Below, one piece after another: positions 7,997 to 14,893 of a stretch of DNA of 14,893 nucleotides; the stretch's first letter is position 1, and each line of letters starts with the position of its first letter. Source of the DNA: Ectocarpus siliculosus (Eukaryota > Sar > Phaeophyceae > Ectocarpales > Ectocarpaceae); assembly GCA_000310025.1 (NCBI GenBank), contig FN648368.1, positions 314,614 through 329,506 on the forward strand, given 5' to 3'. Below the pieces are notes generated by a model that worked only from the letters and a program-made list of their open reading frames with translations, was not told where the DNA came from and searched no databases. Made by a program: the position numbers and the translations under genes.

Positions 7997-9559
7997 CACT
8001 CCAGCACGACCGTAAACAGCACAGTCTCCACCAACACCACCACTGTCACCACCACCAAGAACAGCAACGCAGCAGCTGCCGCAGCGGCGGCGGGGGGGTG
8101 GGTGGTCAGAAACTCTGACGGCAGCATCATACTCCCCCCGGGCGTAAGCTGCGTCGTTTGCGAAGATGGCAACGGGCAGCGGCTACGATACGCCGTCGCC
8201 CCACCCCCACCCGATCACGGCCCAGAAGCGATCACAGGGACCGCTAAATCGGCAGGGGTAGCGGCGGCGGCGGCGGCGGGGGGGGTACCTATTCGTCGCA
8301 GCACAAGCACCACGGTGGCGGGGGCGGGGGAGGCGGTGATCCGGCGCAGTACCAGCAGCGGTGCCCCCAGAGGAAGAGGGGGGAGAGGACCGGTGGAAGG
8401 CACGAAGTCACTTACCCCTCCCGGTGCTGCTGATGGTCCTGCTCTTCCGCATCAAGCGCCGTTTCACTCCGACAAGGACAAGGTGAGCCCAAAGGTGATG
8501 TGATGTGATGTGTGTTCCCACCGATCGCTGTGAATAAAGCAGCACGCGTGTCTTTCAATTCAGCGTGAGTGTGTTTGGTGAGCTAGATTCTCTGTACTCG
8601 ACTTATTCCCTAATGAAGACTTGACAGGGGACATGGTGCTCTTCACAACTCTTGGCACAACTTCTTGACGCAATCACCCCCGCCCACATCCTATCACCCG
8701 CCCCCCCTCCATCACGACGCACACGACAACCACCGGTCAATCCCGCAGACGGCGGTGGCATCAGCTGAGCGCACCAACACCGTGGAAGATCGAGGGGAGC
8801 ACTCCGCGTCCACACACGCCCCCAAGCACGCCCCGGCCACCGCCGTGCCGAGCTACGGCTGGAGGGCAGCGGCGGCGGCGGAGGCGGCGTCCCGGTTGGA
8901 CGGGGCGGCGCACAGCGACGGAGACAAGGCGTCGACATCACGTCGGCTGCGCGGTTGGCACCGAGGCGGCGGTGACAGCGGCGGCGGCGGCGGAGGCGGC
9001 GGCAGTAGTGGCTACGGCAGCCGCGGTGGCAGGGCCACCACCTTCTTCTCCGCGAAGGGAGAGCACCAGTCGATGCCGGTCGTGGAAACGCTGCAAAACA
9101 AGTCGTCTGCCCGCGCCAGGCTGCTATGCCGCGGCATCGGAGCGACCCGCGGTGGGGGTAGCAGCAGCAGTAGCGGCGGCGGCGGCGGCGGCGGTAGAGC
9201 GGGTTTCGAAGCGGGTTCTTCGAGCAGCTCGCCCAGCACGGACTCGGGTCTCATCACCGAAGACTATAGGCTCATGGGTAGCACGCAGTCTTCGACGGGG
9301 GACACGGCGCCCCTGCTGCCCGTTTGGGACAGCAACTCCCCTACCGCAAGCACCGCGGTCGGCGACGCCAATGCGGCGGCCGATGGCTTGCCGTTAGGGT
9401 ACCGGGAACGCGACCTCCGTCACCAGCAACACCAGCTCGACACCCTCCCCGCCATGCGCAGGAGGCTGCCTTGCGCCGACGGTCGAGTAGGGGCGACGGG
9501 TCGGGGGCGACGCGAGCTCCCGGGGTACAAGCACCGCCACTCCCAACAGCAACTCCAGC

Positions 9560-9607
<48 letters not shown>

Positions 9608-12600
9608 CTCCTCAGTACATGGCCGTGTTGACGAGCCCCCCTCGCAACCAACGTGGCGGCGGCGGCGGCGGCGGCGTCACCGCGGGAAGGAGCAAGAACA
9701 ACCCAAAGCCCGTGCGGAGAGCGTTCTGCAGCGAGGCCGTCGCCCCGGCAGCAGCGGCAGCCGCGTCCAGTCGCTCCCCTCCCGACCGCAGCGGCTCCCG
9801 CACGTCCGTCCCGCTGCTTTGCAGGAGGTCGAGAGGTTACGCCGCCACCGCCGATGAGGAAAAGAACCTGCACTCATTGTCGTCGGTCAGCAGCGGCGCT
9901 ATCGTTGCCGCCGCCACCGGTGCGAACGTCGTGGGTATCGCCGGACCCGCCAGGTCTGGACCCCCGGGAAGGATGGAGTTGATATCGCCGGTTGAGGGCG
10001 GCGGCGGGGTCATCGATCTAGGCGCCGTCGGCGACGTTCTCGGTCGCGGGGGGCACGTCAAGACCATCAGGCGCATCCGTAGCAGCGGGCTAGCCATGAG
10101 CACCAATAACAGCAGCAGCAGCAAGCCCGGCAGCCCGCTCCTCACGAGGATCCCTGGCGACAGCGGCGGCTGTGGCGGCGGAAGCGACGAAGATGACGGA
10201 GCAGCAAACAACGGACCCCGCTTCGCCTTGCCCTCGACGCTGCTGGTGCTGCCGGCCAAGGTCGCGATATCAGAAGCGGCACCGGAGGGGCGGACGACCG
10301 TAAAAGAGTTGGACGGCATCGTGGACGTGCCGGAGGAGATTGTCGACGCAAGCTGCAAATCTTGGGGTACCAACGGCGGCGGCGGCGGCGGCGGAGGTAG
10401 ACCGTTGATGACCCTGGATGAGGACAGCGTGACTACCGCTTCTGTCGAGCACCGTAAGGGAGGACCCCTGGGATGCCTCGGCCAAGTGCACGGCCGGAAT
10501 CGGGAGGGCTGGGGCGTGTCGCGCGTTATTTCCGAGGAGATTTTGAAGAGCGGCGGTGGCGGCAGCGGCGGCGGCGGCAGCGGCGGCGGCGGCGGCGGCG
10601 GCGGTGGCGCCGCCAGGAACGATGGCCACGATGAAGACGACGAAGACGACGACGACGATGACGGTGATCCCGATGGCGACGGCGGCGGAGACGACGTGAG
10701 CTTTGACTACCTCAGCCAGCTGTCCCTAGACCTCGACAACCTGAAGGAGCAAGGCTTCACGTGTAGCATGGCGCGGTCGTACGACCTGAGCGAAGACGGC
10801 GGCACGCTAAGGACGCACGGCTTTGTGCTCCAGCCAGATGGGATCAAGTCTACCCCGACGCCGAACTATGCCGGTAAGTGCTCGGTGTTTCTGTCTCGTG
10901 TGCGGCTGGCTTACACAGAAATTCTTCCGCCGGCATCAACCTGAGACCGGGTATGGGGGGAGCAAAGGGTGCTCTTCTATGAAATGGTGGGGGGAGGGTT
11001 GTTTTGCCGGCGGCGTTCGTTTGGTCGTTCTCGACAGGCACTTGATTTTCAATATTGCAGCAATTGATCAAGGCCTATCTACCATCCAAGAAGCGCTCCT
11101 CCCAATTCCAGCTAGTTATTGCATGTGCGGCTTGCGTGGTCGACTTTCGTTTGGTTTCGTGATAACCGCACTCATTACACGTTCGCCGCCCGTCGTCGGC
11201 CCCTCCCTCGGCCCCCGCCCGGCCGCTGGTCCCTCTTCCCTGTCGCTCGTACCTTCACCTCATTCTCAACACGGCAACTTCCCGTCACCACAACGGAACT
11301 GAACATTCCGTTCGCACTCACAGGTTTCGACACCAGCAGCAGGAACTCGATTTCCAGGGGGTGCAACGAAGAGAGGCTTCGCTGCTTACGGCCGGCCTCG
11401 ACACACACGGCGTCGGGGTCCATCGCCCGCACCCCGCGCAGCTACGACAGCGGCTTCGGAGCGAGCTGCAGCGGCGCCAACGCTCCCCTGCCGCCGCCGC
11501 CGCCGCCGCCGCTGACGGGCACCCCCCGACGGCCCCGCGAGAAGACCATCCTTCTGGACGAGATTGGGAGGGGCGGGGGCGGGACGGTGCACAAGGCCAT
11601 CCACGTGCCGTCGATGCGCCTGGTTGCGGTTAAGATGGTGGAGGTGCACGACGACGAGAAGCGGCACCAGATTCTACGGGAGCTCAAGACGCTGCTGTCG
11701 ATGAAGCCGGTGAGGCTTAAACACAATAACAGCAGTGGCGAGAAACGCGGAGAACCAACACGCCATTGAGAGCGAGCGAGGGAGAGAGAAGAGCAGCGTA
11801 ACAACTTCTTTCTATGTCGGGGGAGTGAGTGTTGAAGACTGGGCAGCTTCTCATGTGTGTGTGAAAAGCGTCAGGAATCCCCAACCCATCAACGCACCCA
11901 CTCGTTTTTTGTCGATTTCCCAGGTCCCTTTACCGTCGCCGTGCGTGGCGGCCGGCGACTCCACCTCGGCGGTCACCAGCGGTCTCGGGCATCATCCCGG
12001 GCTGGGCGATTGGTGTGGTGGTGGCGGGGCTGACAGCGGCACCGGCAGCAGCTGCGGCAGCAGCTCGCAAGACGCGGACAGCCCTATCGGCGGTTGCGGC
12101 CCGGCAGCGAAGGAAGGAGGACCGCCGCCGCCGCGGGCAGAGTGCTTCGGCGAAGGCGACCATTCGAGTGGCTCCGAGGAGCAGGATCGAACCCGCACGA
12201 CCGCCTCCGTTTCGTCCCAGGGGGGCACCCTGTCCTCGCGCGACGGCACCCCCCCCTTTCCGTCGCAGCAGCACCAGCGCCCGCTACCGCCGCAGGCGCA
12301 GCAGCAGCCGCCGCCGCGTCGCCGCCGCCGGCGAGCGGGGGATCACGACGGCAGCAGCAGCAACAACCCGTCCAAGAGCAAGGATCTCACCCTCCCGGTT
12401 ATCACGTTCCACGATGCCTACATGGACCGGGAGAGGGGGCGGGTGTGCATGGTGATGGAGTACATGAACGGGGGCACGCTCCAGCAGTTCGTGTCCGGGG
12501 GGCAGGCGCTGTCGGAGCCCGCCCTCGCCGGGGTGGCGCGCTCGGTGCTGCGAGGGTTGGCGGAGATGCACGCCCAGCGCAAGATCCACCGCGACATCAA

Positions 12601-13385
12601 GCCATCCAACATCCTGCTGGACAGCCAGGGGCGGGTGAAGATCTCGGACTTCGGCGTAGTGCGCGAGCTCAACCAGACGGGGTCGTTCGGGCAGACCTTC
12701 ACCGGGACCGCGACGTACATGAGCCCGGAGCGGATCAAGGACAGCGGGCACGGCTGCCCGAGCGACATTTGGAGCCTCGGGATGGTGAGAGAAGTTGTAC
12801 CCTAGGGTCGCGTGTTTGGTTCGGTCTCTCTCTGGCGATGGGTAGGACGGTTGCCGTCTTCTGGCCTCCTTTGTTTTTCCATCTCTCTCACGTCCGTGTG
12901 CCGTATTTTCGCAACTTCGCGTTGATGCGCGCCCTTGGTAGATCGGGTGATGCTATCTACCGTTGTTCTCTTACCGCGGAACAGAGAGCAAGAACCCCCC
13001 TCCCTCCCCCCGTCCCTGTCTTTGTGTCCACCGCTCGGACGCGCGTGCAACAACAACAACAACAACAAAAATCAAGGTGATCGCGGCTCTAGCCCTCGGC
13101 CACTTCCCTCTGTCGACCGGCGCCGCCAGCACCGACCGCATGTTCGACCTCATCCAGGCGATCACGGAGGACCCCATCCCGGCCCTGTCCCCCCAGGCCT
13201 TCTCCCCGGAGCTGTGCGACTTCGTCGACCTCATGCTCAGGCGGGACCCTGTGGAGAGGCCCACGGCACCGGAGCTGCTCAAGCACCCTTTCTTGGTCGA
13301 GAACCACGACCAGGGGTGCCACATCCAGAGCCTCGTGGACATGGTCAAGGTGGCCCCCGCGACCCTGCCCGAGGTGGGTTGTTGG

Positions 13386-13456
<71 letters not shown>

Positions 13457-14893
13457 TGTCCTTGCGTTCGATCGTGTTTTAGTCGCGCGTCTTGTCCTTT
13501 CCTGGCGTGCGTTTCGCGTGTGCGTGCGTGTTTCTTTGTGGCTTGGCACCGATCACGCTGGAACCGGCTGGCCGACCAAATCAAGAGCACATCGGTCTCG
13601 TAGCGAGACGGGCAAAACAGCAGTAGTGGGCGTCTCCGATAGCGGGAGGGGGGGGGCGCGGAGGAAACTATTGTGTGTGTGTGTGCAGCTTTAGCATGGG
13701 CCGTGCTAACCGGCTGACCAATACTAAGACGGTGGTCTCATTGCAAGGGGAGAAATACACGACCGTGTTGTACTTTGGCAGCTGTCCAACCCGAATACCC
13801 GAGTCTATCCGGACGAAAACGACAACGTATATTGTATATACAGACCTACGAGTAGCCGTGCCCCCATGAAGGTTGTCGGGGGCGTCGATCATTTCGTGTG
13901 TTTGTGTGGGGGTTGGTGCCCGTGTTGTGCAGTGTGAGGTTTGCTCGCCGGCCGTTCTAACACGGCTGATATCTCGGTGCCCCCACCTGCTTTGATATTT
14001 TTTTCTCCGTCAACGACAACAACAGCTGTAACAACAGACGCCAGCAACAAGTGCTTGCGCCAAACCAACGCAGCAGACAAACTGAGTAAATATAACCAAG
14101 CACACGCTCGATCGATGCGCGATGCGACGACTCGAAAAATACAGGTCCAAAGCCTCCTGAAAAAGGTCGTCGACTACCACCTTGCCGAGGCGGTGGAAGA
14201 GAAGAGCTACAACGACAGAGAAACCTCTGCTTCCTTCTTCGGGAAGGACACGCTGTCGTGGGGAGGCTGTAGCCCCCACCAAGCCCCCTTGCCCCCGTCC
14301 CTTCGCAAGGCGGACGTCGAGGTGCTGGCGGGTCAGCTGCAGGTCACCAGGACGGAGCTAGGTGAATCAAAATTTCGAGAGGGGAGGGGAGGGGGGGTGC
14401 CATGGGAGATGTAGGCGGGGGGGGGGGACAAGAGGTGTGCATGGGACGATTTTTCTGTTTTGAATTTGGTTGAGGTTGAGCCTTTCAACTTGTTGTTGTA
14501 GATGCAGATCTTGGTTGGTGATGAAATACAGCGCACCACAGAGAGGCACCGCAGACTGGAATCCTCGCCTTCATTGGCGTCTTCCCCTCCCTTGCCGCCC
14601 ACCGCTGCTCTCTGGCGCGCGTCTCTCAGTGAAAGAATACGAAAAGATCCGGAAACGGGTGGAGCGGGAGCTATTGGGCGACAACCCTCCCTCGTCCTTC
14701 TGGCGTAGAAGCGGCGGCGGCAGCAGCGGCGGTGCCATCGCTCCCGCCACCCCGGGCTTCTACCCGCATGGTCGCGGCAGCAGCGGCGGCGGTGGGGAGC
14801 ACACACGCCGGCCTACCTACTTCATGTCCTCCCCGCAATGCCCTGACCTCACGTGCTCCTCGCGGCGCGGCGGAAGCGGCGGCGGCGGTGGGG
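5955..14893 (+). CDS. Gene B: giant SAM-domain MAP kinase kinase (STE7/MEK type), 8 exons, 3'-partial
   Basis: Exons 5955-6122, 7694-8482, 8749-10873, 11324-11709, 11924-12784, 13077-13373, 14145-14361 and 14630->14893 join in phase to give 1702 residues with the end still open. Order: SAM domain (20-83); low-complexity Ser/Gly/Ala/Gln region with short complex islands (84-1098); kinase domain (about 1101-1516); helical tail. Kinase landmarks: glycine loop GRGGGGTV (1109-1116), VAVK lysine 1131, helix C Glu 1147, gatekeeper Met 1334, HRDIKPSN with Asp 1380, DFG Asp 1398, GTATYMSPERI, Asp 1437 in DIWSLGM, and Arg 1504. HRDIKPSN and YMSPERI are MAPKK hallmarks; MAPKKKs usually have HRDIKGAN and WMAPE. 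All catalytic residues are present, so it should phosphorylate a MAPK. Known MAPKKs are about 350-400 residues, so this is several times longer. About 150 residues interrupt the kinase domain after helix C. Start: first ATG after the AT-rich block, with A at -3. Confidence 0.85.
6123..7693 (+). other. Gene B intron 1, GC-AG type (1571 bp)
   Basis: GAG|GCAAGA donor and TTTTCCGCAG acceptor, both phase 0, splitting the SAM domain. Inside are A-rich tracts at 7160-7185 and about 7235-7250, a 16-bp perfect palindrome at 6809-6824, and an open frame of 129 codons (7204-7593) without recognisable features. No exon or RNA gene identified. Confidence 0.8.
7160..7185. repeat. A-rich tandem tract (AAAAAAT)n in intron 1
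   Basis: Three near-perfect heptamer units of A with a single T, in gene B intron 1. A similar A-rich block lies about 50 bases downstream. Simple-sequence DNA. Confidence 0.85.
7694..8482 (+). CDS. Gene B exon 2: end of SAM domain and low-complexity linker
   Basis: Begins DATQHDLHRAGMKPGHVKRA, completing SAM helices 4-5, then turns to His/Gln/Ser/Asn/Thr/Ala-rich sequence. One complex island, WVVRNSDGSIILPPGVSCVV and following (about 8098-8205), stands out. Two RRSTS motifs follow (8294-8308 and 8342-8356), both basophilic-kinase-like sites. It closes at GACAAG|GTGAGC in phase 0; a second in-phase donor (AAG|GTGATG) lies 12 bases downstream. Confidence 0.85.
7925..8003 (+). repeat. AGC-rich simple repeat coding poly-Ser/Asn
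   Basis: Runs of AGC interleaved with AAC encode a Ser run and then Ser-Asn alternation in exon 2. The reverse strand shows this as long Leu-rich open frames (7714-8172), which are shadows. Confidence 0.85.
8749..10873 (+). CDS. Gene B exon 3: long disordered region with homopeptides, acidic run and conserved-looking end
   Basis: Starts after CAATCCCGCAG in phase 0 (TAVASAERTNTVEDRGEHSA). It is dominated by Gly, Ser, Ala and Gln homopeptides, including 15 consecutive Gln from pure CAG codons (9562-9606), several GGC tracts and an Asp/Glu run near 10630-10690. Complex stretches are few: FALPSTLLVLPAKVAISEAA and following (about 10220-10350), and the last 55 codons (FDYLSQLSLDLDNLKEQGFT, then TLRTHGFVLQPDGIKSTP). 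This last part resembles the short segment that precedes the kinase domain in other MAPKKs (inference). It ends GCCG|GTAAGT, a full-consensus donor, in phase 1. The 5' border is less certain: 8749 is the acceptor that fits phase. Confidence 0.8.
9562..9606 (+). repeat. Pure (CAG)15 microsatellite coding poly-Gln
   Basis: Fifteen uninterrupted CAG codons in frame in exon 3. An uninterrupted run suggests recent expansion and likely length variation between strains. Confidence 0.95.
10375..10398 (+). repeat. GGC tract coding poly-Gly
   Basis: Six GGC codons followed by GGA and GGT, in frame in exon 3. Similar GGC tracts occur near 8979-9003, 9175-9193 and 9655-9675. Confidence 0.85.
10549..10608 (+). 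repeat. GGC-rich tract coding Ser-Gly4 repeats and poly-Gly
   Basis: Encodes (SGGGG)2 followed by SGGGGGGGGG, the same pattern as flexible synthetic linkers, and leads straight into an acidic run. Exon 3 of gene B. Confidence 0.9.
10874..11323 (+). other. Gene B intron 3 (450 bp)
   Basis: GTAAGT donor and TCGCACTCACAG acceptor; phase 1 on both sides (G|GT makes Gly). C-rich before the acceptor. No other feature seen. Confidence 0.85.
11324..11709 (+). CDS. Gene B exon 4: kinase N-lobe start
   Basis: After a short disordered stretch with eight consecutive prolines (about 11491-11514), the kinase domain begins near KTILLDEIGRGGGGTVHKAI. It holds the glycine loop, the ATP-anchoring lysine in VAVKMV and the helix C glutamate in ILRELKTL. 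It ends LLSMKP at CCG|GTGAGG in phase 0, exactly where the helix C to strand 4 loop would be. Confidence 0.9.
11924..12784 (+). CDS. Gene B exon 5: intra-kinase insert, then catalytic core
   Basis: Starts after TTTCCCAG in phase 0. The first 153 codons (to about 12382) are disordered Gly/Ser/Pro/Gln/Arg sequence and form an insert in the kinase domain. From LPVITFHDAYMDRERGRVCM on, the N-lobe resumes: gatekeeper Met in MVMEYMNGGTL, catalytic loop IHRDIKPSNILL, DFG, activation loop with T1408, S1410, T1414 and T1416, then GTATYMSPERI and DIWSLGM. Ends ATG|GTGAGA, phase 0. A second in-phase acceptor-like AAG at 12381-12382 would remove the insert. Confidence 0.9.
13048..13068 (+). repeat. (CAA)7 microsatellite just before the exon 6 acceptor
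   Basis: Seven CAA units end eight bases before the 3' splice AG at 13075-13076. The usual pyrimidine tract is displaced upstream to about 12995-13030. Confidence 0.9.
13077..13373 (+). CDS. Gene B exon 6: kinase C-lobe
   Basis: Starts VIAALALGHFPLSTGAASTD, continuing DIWSLGM of exon 5 without gap, as in MEK proteins (DIWSLGLSIVELALGRFPFS in the family). It contains the helix G-H region SPELCDFVDLMLRRDPVERP with the conserved arginine, then LLKHPFL, which ends the kinase domain. Ends CCCGAG|GTGGGT in phase 0. Confidence 0.92.
13374..14144 (+). other. Gene B intron 6 (771 bp) with long GA repeat
   Basis: GTGGGT donor and AAAAATACAG acceptor, phase 0 on both sides. A (GC)5(GA)29 microsatellite begins 12 bases after the donor, and a (TG)7 tract lies at 13672-13685. 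No exon seen, although a small one cannot be excluded. Confidence 0.75.
13386..13454. repeat. Compound microsatellite (GC)5(GA)29
   Basis: Alternating GC at 13386-13395 followed by uninterrupted GA at 13396-13454, in intron 6 of gene B. The purine run can form triplex DNA and the GC part Z-DNA; both are known sequence properties, not observed here. Confidence 0.95.
14145..14361 (+). CDS. Gene B exon 7: C-terminal helical extension
   Basis: Phase 0 start (VQSLLKKVVDYHLAEAVEEK). Helical at both ends, with a short disordered middle. The last residues (ADVEVLAGQLQVTRTEL) are coil-forming and continue into the next exon. Ends GAGCTAG|GTGAAT, phase 1. Assignment rests on agreeing phases on both sides and protein-like composition. 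Confidence 0.75.
14630..14893 (+). CDS. Gene B exon 8 (runs off the window)
   Basis: Begins after GCGCGTCTCTCAG; the split codon G|TG makes Val, giving TELVKEYEKIRKRVERELLG, a continuous charged helix and likely coiled coil. It then returns to Gly/Ser-rich sequence with a complex patch (RRPTYFMSSPQCPDLTCSS). No stop codon before the window ends, so the carboxyl end and any 3' signals are outside. Confidence 0.8.

Noticed and set aside
7925-8003. CRISPR-like or satellite array
   Set aside because: It is a trinucleotide coding repeat without spacers.
7714-8172. Antisense Leu/Val-rich protein of 152 codons
   Set aside because: Shadow of the AGC and Thr-rich coding repeat of exon 2; the forward frame continues the SAM domain.
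8621-8628. TTGACAG acceptor for gene B exon 3
   Set aside because: Its phase does not match the exon 2 donor; the acceptor ending at 8748 does.
11540-13330. MAPKKK (STE11) identity, suggested by the SAM domain
   Set aside because: Catalytic loop HRDIKPSN and YMSPERI are MAPKK-type, and VIAALALGHFPLS matches the MEK subdomain after DIWSLG.

Overview
The window is nuclear DNA from a eukaryote. It has no prokaryotic gene packing. Two intron-rich genes lie head to tail on the + strand, each with GC-rich exons and introns of a few hundred bases to 1.6 kb. Exons also carry long homopeptide tracts coded by pure trinucleotide runs. Together with the protein types, this style fits a stramenopile, most likely a brown alga such as Ectocarpus. 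That placement is an inference from gene style and not from a marker gene. Exons were chained by joining splice sites whose codon phases agree, and every junction listed here agrees.

Region 1-604: no supported gene. A 22-bp tandem repeat sits at 455-498.

Gene A (605-4677, 5' end not found): five exons (605-849, 1462-1693, 2349-2527, 2798-3482, 4492-4677) encode the last 508 residues of a protein I cannot name. It has a coil-forming segment ending in a TFNPNL motif, an acidic tract, and a C-terminal module that ends like the plant BRX domain. A poly(A) signal follows at 4696. The last intron holds an assembly scar: 3264-3754 reappears after exactly 100 Ns as 3855-4346, in a form degraded in the way poor Sanger base calls degrade.

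Region 4678-5954: intergenic, with an AT-rich block at 5638-5686 that may belong to the promoter of gene B.

Gene B (5955 to beyond 14893): eight exons (5955-6122, 7694-8482, 8749-10873, 11324-11709, 11924-12784, 13077-13373, 14145-14361, 14630->14893) encode at least 1702 residues. In order these are an N-terminal SAM domain, about 1000 residues of mostly low-complexity Ser/Gly/Ala/Gln sequence, a complete MAPKK (STE7/MEK-type) kinase domain interrupted by about 150 disordered residues between helix C and strand 4, and a helical, probably coiled-coil C-terminal region. A SAM domain on a MAPKK is unusual, because SAM domains are known mainly from MAPKKKs and scaffolds of the same cascade. The intron that splits the SAM domain is of the rare GC-AG type.

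The two genes show no obvious functional link. The candidate for an undescribed system is the giant SAM-MAPKK, which would combine scaffold-type recruitment and MAPK activation in one polypeptide.
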